A DNA stretch of 64,000 bases from CALLPQ01 sp964392325 (GTDB lineage Bacteria; Pseudomonadota; Alphaproteobacteria; Caulobacterales; Parvularculaceae), in the NCBI GenBank assembly GCA_964392325.1, contig CAYMPJ010000017.1, positions 1-64,000 of the forward strand. Reading direction: 5' to 3'. The position numbers and the translations under genes were made by a program. Numbering within the stretch: position 1 is the first letter of the stretch; each line of letters opens with the position of its first letter. The notes below the pieces were generated by a model, which did not search any database, was not told the DNA's origin, and was given only the letters and a program-made list of their open reading frames with translations. Below are positions 27,962-37,000 of this stretch, in pieces.

Positions 27962-29026
27962 ATGAAATTACCACTCAACCTTATCGATATCGCGGCGCGC
28001 AGTTTAGCAGTGCTGAATCCTGAACAGGCGCACGATGCAACCATTACTTTAATGGCCAAAGGGCTTGCACCAAAAGTCAAAATCTCTCCCAACCCCGCGC
28101 TCTCAATCAATATTGCGGGTATTGATTTTCCAAACCCTCTCGGGCTTGCAGCCGGATTTGATAAAAACGCCAAGGTAAGTGGCCCTGCACTGGATTTGGG
28201 TTTTGGCTTTGTCGAAATTGGCGCCGTAACCCCTAAACCACAACCGGGAAATGAGCGCCCTCGCGTATTTCGTCTCCGCGAAGATTTAGCGGTGATTAAT
28301 CGCTATGGTTTTAACAATGAAGGAATGAATATTATTGGTGAGCGCTTGCGTACGCGCAATCGCGCCAAGGGTATCGTTGGCATAAATTTGGGAGCAAACA
28401 AAGAGGCCAGTGATCGCACGCAGGATTATGTGACCCTTATCGCCAATCTTGGCACCTCTGTTGATTTTTATACGGTTAATATTTCCTCGCCAAATACGCC
28501 TGGCCTTCGCGCTCTGCAAGATAAAGAGGCTTTGAATGATCTACTCCAGCGCGTGCTCAAACAACGCGATGAGTCTTCACCGGGGACAGCTTTATTTTTG
28601 AAAATCTCTCCGGACTTAAACGATGAAGAAAAAAGCGATATAGCTGATTGCATCATAGATTTGAAAATTGATGGACTGATTGTCTCGAATACGACTTTAA
28701 GCCGTCCAGATACATTACGGTCAGAACACGCAAACGAGACCGGCGGTCTGTCCGGGCCTCCTTTGTTTGAGCTTTCCACCCGCGTTTTGGGTGAACTCTA
28801 TTCAGTTATAGGCAATAAAATACCCTTGATCGGCGTTGGCGGCATTGCCAATTCTCGCCATGCCTACCAAAAAATTCTTGCCGGTGCGAGCCTCGTTCAG
28901 CTCTATACCGCGATGGTCTATCACGGCCCCAGCCTGCCAAGCACAATTATAAAAGAATTACCGGAATTTTTAAAAACCGATGGTTTCGACACGATAGAAC
29001 AAGCGGTAGGCGCAAAATTTTCCTAA
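27962..29026 (+). CDS. pyrD: Dihydroorotate dehydrogenase (quinone), class 2
   Basis: 354 aa. Oxidises dihydroorotate to orotate in pyrimidine synthesis and passes electrons to the quinone pool. The N-terminal helical extension (residues 1-45, LNPEQAHDATITLMAKG) marks the membrane-associated class 2. FMN-barrel motifs follow: NPLGLAAGFDKNA, GAVTPKPQPGNERPRVFRL, catalytic Ser in NISSPNTPGLRALQ, ISNTT-type IVSNTTLSR, GVGGI, and GASLVQLYTA. Its stop lies 13 bp from the stop of the convergent DUF302 gene. Confidence 0.96.
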   Translation: MKLPLNLIDIAARSLAVLNPEQAHDATITLMAKGLAPKVKISPNPALSINIAGIDFPNPLGLAAGFDKNAKVSGPALDLGFGFVEIGAVTPKPQPGNERPRVFRLREDLAVINRYGFNNEGMNIIGERLRTRNRAKGIVGINLGANKEASDRTQDYVTLIANLGTSVDFYTVNISSPNTPGLRALQDKEALNDLLQRVLKQRDESSPGTALFLKISPDLNDEEKSDIADCIIDLKIDGLIVSNTTLSRPDTLRSEHANETGGLSGPPLFELSTRVLGELYSVIGNKIPLIGVGGIANSRHAYQKILAGASLVQLYTAMVYHGPSLPSTIIKELPEFLKTDGFDTIEQAVGAKFS

Positions 29027-29042
29027 TTTTTATTTAAATTAG
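29023..29042. terminator. AT-rich hairpin between convergent genes
   Basis: CTAATTT (29023-29029) and AAATTAG (29036-29042) form a 7-bp stem between the pyrD and DUF302 stops. It has only short T runs and no GC-rich stem, so terminator activity in either direction is uncertain. Confidence 0.3.
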
Positions 29043-29581
29043 TTTGTACCCGCCTCAGTGGCTATCGCATTCAACGCACCTTGAATTTTTTGTAAAATCG
29101 GATCACGGTCCACAACCCCATGTTTGGCAAACACGGTCGCCATATCCGGCCAAGAAACACTGACGAGACCTGATTCATCTTCATGCACCAATATTTTCAA
29201 CGGTAATTCAATACCCATTGTTTGCGCCGATTGCATCAGCGGTGTCCCACCTTGCGGATTGCCGAAAATGATTAATGTCGTCGGGCGCAAAGTTTGATCG
29301 ATTGATGCAGCCCCTGCTGCGTGGTCAATTACCGCAAATGTTTTAAATCCGCGTTTGTCAATTCCCGCTTTTGCAAGCTCCACAGTGGCTTGAAAATTAT
29401 TCAAACTTTTCACAGATAAAAGATTCGGGTTAGCCACAACAATCTCCTCGGCGACACTAGACGCTGTTTGTTCAACTGACGAATTTGATGCTTCTACATG
29501 TACGCATGCGCTGCTCATTACAAACGCTGCAGAAAGTGCAGAAATTTTTATGAATTTTTTTGATATCGGGTTTTTCATCAT
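29039..29581 (-). CDS. DUF302 domain-containing secreted protein
   Basis: 180 aa. N-terminal signal (FIKISALSAAFVMSSAC), possibly lipidated at Cys 26 although the lipobox is weak. The DUF302 domain spans about 55-175: SVKSLNNFQATVELAKAGI, a strand KTFAVIDHAAGA, PTTLIIFGNPQGGTPLMQS and LPLKILVHED, as in this alpha/beta family of unknown function. Monocistronic. Confidence 0.82.
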   Translation of the reverse strand: MMKNPISKKFIKISALSAAFVMSSACVHVEASNSSVEQTASSVAEEIVVANPNLLSVKSLNNFQATVELAKAGIDKRGFKTFAVIDHAAGAASIDQTLRPTTLIIFGNPQGGTPLMQSAQTMGIELPLKILVHEDESGLVSVSWPDMATVFAKHGVVDRDPILQKIQGALNAIATEAGTN

Positions 29582-29658
29582 TTTATTTCCAGTTTGTTAT
29601 AAGCCGTTTGCCAGATCGCCAATGTCTTCATGACTATTATCATTTTATCGCGTCAATG

Positions 29659-30615
29659 TCATGAGGCAATCAGGGTTTCAATCTCGGCTCTGTGAGCAAG
29701 TAAATTTTGTCGGCCAATCTCGATAAATTCATCGGATCGGTCAAACGAATTTGGTCTCGCTTCGCGCATATCCGGTGTCAAAAGAATATCTGCCGGATAG
29801 GCTAGCGCGCGTGATCGGCCAATATGCATTTGCATAATGTCGGAAACCGCCAAAGCTGTTTCAAAAACATGGGGCTTGGCCATAACTTTTTCCTTGGCTT
29901 TTTTAATTTCTTTTTCGACACTGATTTTTGTATCAGCAATCAAACGCTCTACTGAACTTGTTAGCCCCTTAACCCCTTTATCAGGGTTAGTGTTGGAATG
30001 CTCCATAAATTTGGTCCCAGATGATGACGATTGCGTTATCGCCGTAGACGGATCAAAACGCTCCAACACGCTTGGAATTGCCAACAAATCAACGCCGATC
30101 ACTATATCTGCGCCGAGTTTTCGGGCCAAAGAAATCGGTGTCGGGTTTACAATCGCGCCATCTACCAGCCAGCGGCCTTGATGGGCTACGGCCTGAAAAA
30201 GCACAGGGATCGCACTTGACGCCCTTGCCGCATGAATGATGGACCCTTGGGATATCTCAACCGCCTCGCCGGTAGCCAAATCACAAGCTACAGCGCCAAA
30301 CTTGGTATCCAGATTTTCTATATCCGTATCAAATTCATCAAAGGCTTCAAAGGCGCGTGCGGTATTTACAAATCCGCCTTTTGTTACCTGAAGGTTAAAG
30401 CTCTGTATTGCTGAAAGGGGAGAAAGAGATTGGGCCCAAACCTCAAATGCTTCGAGCGCATCAATCAGATAAGCCCCGCCAACAAGAGCGCCCACCGAGG
30501 AACCGGTAACAATGTCAGGCTTTATACCCATTTCCTCTAAGCCCTTTAAAACGCCAATATGAGCCCATCCCCTCGCGGCGCCGGCACCCAGAGCTAATCC
30601 CAATTTTTTTGCCAA
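29659..30615 (-). CDS. Patatin-like phospholipase family protein (second copy)
   Basis: 318 aa. Oxyanion loop GAGAARGWAHIGVL near residue 10, nucleophile GSSVG (Ser 40), and the catalytic Asp in WLVDGAIVNPTP. It starts directly with the patatin core, unlike the protein at 1505-2734, which has long extensions. The cores are clearly homologous (both carry A-R-G-W-A-H-I-G, L-E-E-x-G-I-K-P and S-V-G-A-L-V-G-G). RssA-like, probably cytoplasmic or membrane-peripheral. Divergent from flgB. Confidence 0.88.
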   Translation of the reverse strand: MAKKLGLALGAGAARGWAHIGVLKGLEEMGIKPDIVTGSSVGALVGGAYLIDALEAFEVWAQSLSPLSAIQSFNLQVTKGGFVNTARAFEAFDEFDTDIENLDTKFGAVACDLATGEAVEISQGSIIHAARASSAIPVLFQAVAHQGRWLVDGAIVNPTPISLARKLGADIVIGVDLLAIPSVLERFDPSTAITQSSSSGTKFMEHSNTNPDKGVKGLTSSVERLIADTKISVEKEIKKAKEKVMAKPHVFETALAVSDIMQMHIGRSRALAYPADILLTPDMREARPNSFDRSDEFIEIGRQNLLAHRAEIETLIAS

Positions 30616-30744
30616 AATAGTCTCCTCAGGTAATAAACTATCAATAATTGTTTTTCATATATGAACGAAAAAGCTAAAATATAACCCGGCTTTACACGAT
30701 GATTTAACCATAACCCTTATATTATCAGATGTAAGAGGTAACTA

Positions 30745-31149
30745 ATGGATTTTTCATCGCTCAATCTTTTTTCCGGACTTGCTGCGCGGATGCGATTTCT
30801 CTCTGCGCGCTCCAACATTATTGCCCAAAATATCGCGAATGCGGATACCCCCGGTTACCACGCCAAAAAAATTAGTGAACCTGATTTTGATCGATTAATC
30901 GAAGGCACGCACACTGAAAAAAACAATCAGATGCGAACAAGTTCCGAGCGCCATCAATCTCCCGGCGCGTCCACATCTTTTGGACCCGTTCGCGAGAGCC
31001 GCTCCGAGGTCTCCCTCGATGATAATTCGGTATCGATTGAAACCGAGACAATGAAACTATCCCGGACCCGAATGGAATATGGTTTAGCGTCAACCGTATA
31101 CCGAAAAGGTCTGGATATTGTTCGCCTCGCCGTACGCAGTGATCGATAG
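30745..31149 (+). CDS. flgB: Flagellar basal-body rod protein FlgB
   Basis: 134 aa. Proximal rod subunit of the flagellum. The N-terminal rod signature AARMRFLSARSNIIAQNIAN-ADTPGY is near 12-37 and the C-terminal amphipathic helix (MKLSRTRMEYGLASTVYRKG) near 105-124. Strong RBS (GAGGTAAC) before the ATG. First gene of the flgB-flgC-small ORF-fliE unit. Confidence 0.95.
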   Translation: MDFSSLNLFSGLAARMRFLSARSNIIAQNIANADTPGYHAKKISEPDFDRLIEGTHTEKNNQMRTSSERHQSPGASTSFGPVRESRSEVSLDDNSVSIETETMKLSRTRMEYGLASTVYRKGLDIVRLAVRSDR

Positions 31150-31158
31150 GAAAAGACA

Positions 31159-31569
31159 ATGGATGATATTTCAACAGCAATGCAAATTTCAGCATCTGGA
31201 CTAAAGGCACAATCGGGCCGGCTGCGGATCATCGCTGAAAATATTGCCAACGCAAATTCGACATCCAGTATATCAGGCGGGGACCCCTATCAACGCCAGG
31301 TACCAGTATTCTCCTCTCTTCTTAATCTAGCAAGCGCTGCCCAAACAGTAGAAATTTCCGAAATTACCTATGATACAACCCCCTTCACCTTGGAGTATGA
31401 CCCGGGCAATCCAGCTGCTGATAATGAGGGCTATGTCAAACTCCCGAATGTAAATCCTTTAATTGAGATGATGGATTTGCGAGAGGCACAACGCAGCTAT
31501 GAGGCCAATCTTGGGGCAATGGATTTAATGCGCACCATGACAAGTGCCACACTACAAATTTTAGAATAG
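31159..31569 (+). CDS. flgC: Flagellar basal-body rod protein FlgC
   Basis: 136 aa. Rod subunit with the N-terminal motif ASGLKAQSGRLRIIAENIAN-ANST near 11-34 and the C-terminal V-K-L-P-N-V-N-P-L-I-E-M-M-D-L-R-E-A (near 95-112) and SYEANL, the classic FlgC end. 9 bp after flgB. Confidence 0.96.
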   Translation: MDDISTAMQISASGLKAQSGRLRIIAENIANANSTSSISGGDPYQRQVPVFSSLLNLASAAQTVEISEITYDTTPFTLEYDPGNPAADNEGYVKLPNVNPLIEMMDLREAQRSYEANLGAMDLMRTMTSATLQILE

Positions 31570-31577
31570 GGAACATT

Positions 31578-31814
31578 ATGAGTAATAGTTTTAGCACAAA
31601 AAGTTCAATTGCCTCCTCAAATGAAAACCTCAAAAAAGAAGCAAAAACATCAACTTCACTCAGCGCCATTCTCGCATTGGGCGCAATATCACTATTGGTG
31701 GTCCTCGTTAGCGTTTGGCTTGCCTATTCAGGGTATGCAGATATTAGGCACATCTTTATTGGTGTTGCTTTTTACGCCGTTATATTATCCGTATTAGGAA
31801 AATTTATTAAATAG
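31578..31814 (+). CDS. Small two-span membrane protein inside the flagellar unit
   Basis: 78 aa. Polar Ser/Lys-rich N-terminus (about 28 residues), then hydrophobic segments LSAILALGAISLLVVLVSVW and IFIGVAFYAVILSVLGKFI. It sits 8 bp after flgC and 7 bp before fliE, so it is co-transcribed and under the same control. I do not recognise the family; flgC and fliE are usually adjacent in related genomes. A role in flagellar assembly is suggested only by position. Confidence 0.72.
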   Translation: MSNSFSTKSSIASSNENLKKEAKTSTSLSAILALGAISLLVVLVSVWLAYSGYADIRHIFIGVAFYAVILSVLGKFIK

Positions 31815-31821
31815 AACCGTT

Positions 31822-32154
31822 ATGACCATAAATTCATTGCAAGCAACGCAAGCTTATCAAAATATTTCACAAGCAATAGAACAAGCTTCACAAAGCAACA
31901 ACGCGAGCGAACCTCTCCGCACAACAGGCTTGGAAGAAAATTCTTTCGCACATCTTGTCGAGGCTGCGATCAACCAAACCGCCAATAATGTACAAACTGC
32001 TGAAATTGCCGGAAATCAGGTTGTAACAGGAGATGCCAATCTCATTGATGTCGTAACCTCAATTAGCACAGCAGAAGTTTCGCTTGAAGCTGCTATTGCG
32101 GTTCGCAATCGCATCATTGAGGCCTATCAAGAAATAATGCGCATGCCGATATAA
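31822..32154 (+). CDS. fliE: Flagellar hook-basal body complex protein FliE
   Basis: 110 aa. MS-ring to rod junction protein. The family C-terminal pattern is clear: FAHLVEAAINQTANNVQTAE, VTGDANLIDVVTSISTAEVS, LEAAIAVRNRIIEAYQEIMR-MPI. Last gene of the unit. A convergent palindrome follows at 32183-32205. Confidence 0.95.
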   Translation: MTINSLQATQAYQNISQAIEQASQSNNASEPLRTTGLEENSFAHLVEAAINQTANNVQTAEIAGNQVVTGDANLIDVVTSISTAEVSLEAAIAVRNRIIEAYQEIMRMPI

Positions 32155-32182
32155 TCGGATTTCAGGCGTTAATATTAAAAAT

Positions 32183-32205
32183 CAATATTTAGAATTTAAA
32201 TATTG
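32183..32205. terminator. AT-rich hairpin at the fliE/tdk convergence
   Basis: CAATATTT (32183-32190) and AAATATTG (32198-32205) form an 8-bp stem that overlaps the last codons of tdk. It has no GC core and no good T-tract, so this is a weak candidate. Confidence 0.25.
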
Positions 32206-32783
32206 TTCCGCCCTAATTTTTGGAAAAAATGCCTCCGGCACAAGGGGATGTAACGTTCATTCCCGCCCACTTCAACGGTATCACCATCTATTACAGGTTC
32301 GCCTTGGGCATCGATTCTTAAATTCATTGTCGCTTTTTTTCCGCAATGACAAATCGATTTCATTTCACGCAAAACATCGCCCAAAGCCATCAACCATAAA
32401 CTGCCCTCGAACAAGTGTCCTTTAAAATCGGTGCGAAGACCGTAGCACATAATCGGCAGACCATCTTCGTCAGCAAGTTCGGCCAATTGCAATATATGGG
32501 CTTTTGTCAAAAATTGGGCTTCATCGATGAATATGCACGATAATGGTTTTTTTTCATGATGCCCCCGCACCACATCATCAAGCCTTGTATTTTCATCAAA
32601 TAAAATTGCTTCCCGGGATAAGCCAATACGCGATGCAATTTTACCTTTTCCGGCGCGATCATCGATAGCGGCTGTAAAAAGCAACACCTCCATTCCGCGC
32701 TCAACATAGTTGAAGGCTGATTGCAATAACGCGGTGCTTTTCCCCGCATTCATGGCCGCATAGGTAAAATATAATTTTGCCAC
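32196..32783 (-). CDS. tdk: Thymidine kinase (type II)
   Basis: 195 aa. Salvage phosphorylation of thymidine and deoxyuridine. P-loop AAMNAGKST near 8-16, Walker B-like IFIDEAQFL near 84-92 (catalytic Glu in DEAQ), lasso/zinc region with C-x2-C type pairs (CHCGKKAT near 143; CRRH near 182). 'Bacterial type II' TK architecture, normal length. Downstream of dapF on the same strand, but separated from it by a 17-bp tandem repeat. Confidence 0.94.
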   Translation of the reverse strand: MAKLYFTYAAMNAGKSTALLQSAFNYVERGMEVLLFTAAIDDRAGKGKIASRIGLSREAILFDENTRLDDVVRGHHEKKPLSCIFIDEAQFLTKAHILQLAELADEDGLPIMCYGLRTDFKGHLFEGSLWLMALGDVLREMKSICHCGKKATMNLRIDAQGEPVIDGDTVEVGGNERYIPLCRRHFFQKLGRNNI

Positions 32784-32801
32784 GGATTAATACATTTTCT
32801 G

Positions 32802-32869
32802 CTTCATTTTGGGCTCTGTTTCATTCTGGGCTTTCATTCATACCGGGTTCTCATTCATTTCCGGTTATT
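32802..32869. repeat. Four degenerate 17-bp tandem repeats between dapF and tdk
   Basis: Copies at 32802-32818, 32819-32835, 32836-32852 and 32853-32869 share the core TTCAT(T/A)(T/C)(T/C)GGG(C/T)T. The 94-bp gap between the two genes consists mostly of this repeat. It does not encode a continuous repeat peptide because the period is not a multiple of three. Confidence 0.6.
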
Positions 32870-32877
32870 TTCAATTT

Positions 32878-33747
32878 TCAGTCGATAACCGGTAATTCAC
32901 CGTCAAATTCATGCTCGATAGGACCTGTCATTATTACATGATTATTTTCATCCCACTCTACCGCGAGCTCTCCGCCATCCAGAATAATTGTTGCCTTGCG
33001 CCCGGTCAAACGTCGACGATTGGCCGAGACCAGTACAGCGCAAGCAGCAGTACCACAAGCCTTTGTAATACCGGCCCCGCGCTCCCAAACCCGCACTCTA
33101 ATCCGAAACTCACTAACGACCTGCGCAACTGAGACGTTGGCTCTTTCGGGGAACATGGGATGGTTTTCAACAAGCGGTCCAAATCTGTCCAGCGCTTGCG
33201 CCTCCACATCATCAACGAAAAACACACAATGAGGATTACCCATATTTACCGCAGAAGGCCCCCATAAAACCGGGGCATCAATTGGGCCGAGTTTAACATC
33301 GATAAACCTTGTATCGTCCATCTGTTCGGAGAGCGGGATTTGCTTCCAGTTCAATTTAGGTTCCCCCATATCAACACTGACCCGCATATTGCCCGCTTTT
33401 TTCACATGATGGAGCGTCGCATTTGTTGCAAAATTTGTTGCATCAATGCCCAGTTCTTCCATCAATATCCAGCCAATGCACCGTGCAGCATTTCCGCATG
33501 CATCAACCTCGCTACCATCAGCGTTCCAGATACCCATAAAAGGCTTACCCCGATCCTCAAGGGTAATGACTTGATCACAGCCAATGCCGGTTTTTCTATC
33601 AGCGATAAGACGCGCAGCCTCACCGGTCATTGAAGCATTTCCATGCCGCAAATCCAGAATCACGAAATCATTTCCCAACCCGTTCATTTTTTGAAACGGG
33701 TGCCCGGAAAGGCGCGCTGATTGATGTGAATTTTGTTCTGAACTCAT
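32878..33747 (-). CDS. dapF: Diaminopimelate epimerase
   Basis: 289 aa from the ATG at 33747 (a GTG at 33762 is also in frame). Converts LL- to meso-diaminopimelate for lysine and peptidoglycan. Both catalytic Cys motifs are present: DACGNAARC near 82-90 and KACGTAACA near 228-236. The start KMNGLGNDFVILD near 20 is the family N-terminus. Divergent from the giant adhesin gene. Confidence 0.95.
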   Translation of the reverse strand: MSSEQNSHQSARLSGHPFQKMNGLGNDFVILDLRHGNASMTGEAARLIADRKTGIGCDQVITLEDRGKPFMGIWNADGSEVDACGNAARCIGWILMEELGIDATNFATNATLHHVKKAGNMRVSVDMGEPKLNWKQIPLSEQMDDTRFIDVKLGPIDAPVLWGPSAVNMGNPHCVFFVDDVEAQALDRFGPLVENHPMFPERANVSVAQVVSEFRIRVRVWERGAGITKACGTAACAVLVSANRRRLTGRKATIILDGGELAVEWDENNHVIMTGPIEHEFDGELPVID

Positions 33748-34002
33748 AATTTTCTCTGGCACAATTTTGCGAGCCTCTTAACCAAACCTATTTTTGAAGT
33801 TTCGGATTTCATCTCCTAAAACCGACGTATTTTCCTTTAACACAAGCGACTTAGGAAAACGAGTACAAATTTTTAACCCACAAATTTCACTTAAAAAATA
33901 TCGTTAATATTCCGTAAACAGATTTTAAATATTGAGCATTTTTTAACTTCAATGGTTGTATAAATCTAATGTTGGGCACCATTAAACAAGGCATAGTTTA
34001 AA

Positions 34003-37000
34003 ATGACAAAAACTGCACGCGATATCAATGAAACAGTAAAAATTGATAACGAGAAAAAATCCAGAAAAAAGCTAAAAGCGAGAAAAGTGAAATCTCGCTC
34101 GCAGATAAGCTTGTTCGCCTTGGAGCCAAGAATAATGCTGGATGCCGCCGCGATGGTCACCCTGCAAGAAGGATTGGCAGAGGCCGGTGCACAGCAAGGT
34201 GATAGTGCTGCTGGAAATATGGATGCCCGTAGTATGCAAGAATTTCTTGCAGAACAGGTAACTGAGCTGGATGCAGCTCTAGGGGCAGCGCCCGCAGTTC
34301 AAGATGAAAGTGATGCAGCGCTTTCAAACGAACAATCCCTAACAACATCCTCACTGTCAGAAGAAAACTTTTTAACAACGACGCAAAGCGCAATTGAATC
34401 AACCAATATTAGTGAATTTACGCTCTCGCAAGAAACATCTAGCGAAGGGGTCAGTTTCAACTCTGTTGATGCTGAACTACCCTCTATTGCTGCGCCATCC
34501 GCTATTGAAAATATAGAAGCGCCCTTGACCAGTGCGGATGCACAAACTGTCATTCAGGGCGATATTACGTCCCAGTCTGATATAAATGTCGATGCACAAT
34601 CTGCCGACAATCTGTTCTTTATCGACCGGAACATTGAGGGTTTTGACGCGATCGTAGAAGCTATTCCTGAAGGTGCGGAAATCATCTTCATTGATGCTGA
34701 TGAAAATGGCCTGGATATCATCCTAAACACGCTTGAGGGACGCAGCGATGTAGAGGGTATACAAATTTTCTCTCATGGTGATGCGGGCACCCTATCACTT
34801 GGCAATATTGAGCTAACCGCTGAAACCATAAATGGTGAGTTCGCCGACGAGCTGGCTATGATTGGCTCATTCCTCTCCGACAGCGCTGATATTTTGATCT
34901 ATGGCTGTAATTTTGCTGCCGGAAGTGACGGGGAAGAAGCCGCCAATGCGCTTGCCTTCATCACCGGCGCCGATATCGCAGCATCGGATAATCTAACCGG
35001 TAGCGAGGCTCTGGGCGGCGACTGGATTCTGGAATTTTCGACCGGCGAAGTCGATCTCTCCTCTGTAATTGCCGCAACAAACTTCATGGGAATTTTGCAA
35101 GATCCCGTTGACTTGAGTTTTACCAATGCCCAACTGGTCTCCGGCGTTAACGGCGAGGTTGACGCTACCTATTTATTTGAAGATGTCACTACGGGTGTTG
35201 ATGCTGTTATAACCATTGCGGATCTTGTCGGCGGCGTTCAACTCGGGGCCATAGACGCTTTCCAATCCAATAATGGTGACCCAGCTGGATTCGATGACGC
35301 TTTCCAACCGGAAATTATTCTTGGAGCCCAAGCCCCCGGCGGCGTTGAAGTCCAAAGCTTTATAGAATTCAATATTGCTTTCTATCAGGCTGATACCTTT
35401 ACGACACCAGGTACCGGAAATATTGTTGAAATTACTATAAATGCAAGCCCGATCGACGTTGATGGCAATAGTGATACGGCGACAGGCGGCACGGTACGCG
35501 AACAATTCCAGATCCAGGGCGCTACCCTTCAAACCCTGGAGAGTAACACAGACTTGGTTGCCAGCTTCGACGCAACGAACGGCTTTACGATTTTAACCGC
35601 AGAGACATTCCAGTTCTCACCAGGCATTACTACAACTGCCACAACTTTTGCAGCTCAAACAGAATTTGCCGATGTGAGTGAATTTACCGTTCGATCAGGC
35701 GGCGTTACATCTGCAACCAATACCCAAACTCGTCTCACCTCACTTTTCTTTGGTGAAATTAACTTTGCTGACCCCGTAACATCCCGGATTGGAAATACAG
35801 CGCCCCTTGTTGAAGATGATCAATTCACAACACGGTTTGATCTTCCTATAAGTGGTGATTTATTTGTCGATAATAATTTCGGAGTCGATAGTGATCGCGA
35901 GGGCGATGCCTTTACGATATCAGAAATAGATGGTGCTCCCGCATCCGTTGGTACACAGATTACACTTGCATCAGGTGCTCTTTTAACTGTCAATGCTGAC
36001 GGCACATATGATTATGATCCAAATAGCGCATTCACACTATCACCGGGTCAAACAGCAACTGAAACCTTTACCTATCGCACAACCGACTCAATTAATGTCC
36101 CTCCGGGTACGGTTGTAGATCCTTCAGTTGTTCCTCTTACTTCTGAAGAAGCAACGGTCACCATCACGATTACAGGGCCCGGTAACCTCGCCCCTGATGC
36201 CCGCGATGATAGCTTTACCGGCGCTAGTAACGGGATCATTATGGGCAATGTCCTTAATGAAAACGGCGGCGGCATTGATAGCGATCCCGATGGGGATCCA
36301 TTGGTGGTTGATGAAATTAATGGAAGTCCAGCAGGTATTGGCGTCCCGGTTACGCTGGCTTCAGGCGCTATCGTTACGTTAAATCCGGATGGTACCTTCG
36401 CATATGATCCAAACGGCGCCTTTAATTTCCTATCTCCCGGTGTTGCTGCTCCTGACAGTTTCACATACCGCGTGAATGATGGAAATGGCGAATTTTCTAC
36501 CGCAACTGTAAATATCTCGGTAATCGGTGAAAATGCGCCTGTCGCACAACCAGCATCCGATACCACCACGCAAGACGGCCCGATTATTACCGGTCAGGTA
36601 ATGGCAACCGATGCTGATGGTAACCTTGACCCTAACGGTTTTGTGCTCTTCATGGATGTCGTCGAAGGAACCTTAATCTTTAGACCCGATGGAGAATTTG
36701 ATTTTGATCCCGGAACCGATTTTCAGGATTTAGCAGCTGGCCAAAACCGGGTCGTCACTTTCACATATGTGGCTTCCGACACAAACGGCAATCTATCACA
36801 ACCGGAAACAGTTACAATCACTGTGACCGGTATTGCTGATCCGGCAACCATTACCGGCCCTGTGACCGGCGATGTTACCGAAGATGGCACCCTGACCGCC
36901 TCTGGTGATCTTAACGCCACCGATCCGGATAATCCGGATGATCTCTTCATGGTACAGAACAATGTGCCAACCACATTCGGTACATTCTCCATCACTGCCG

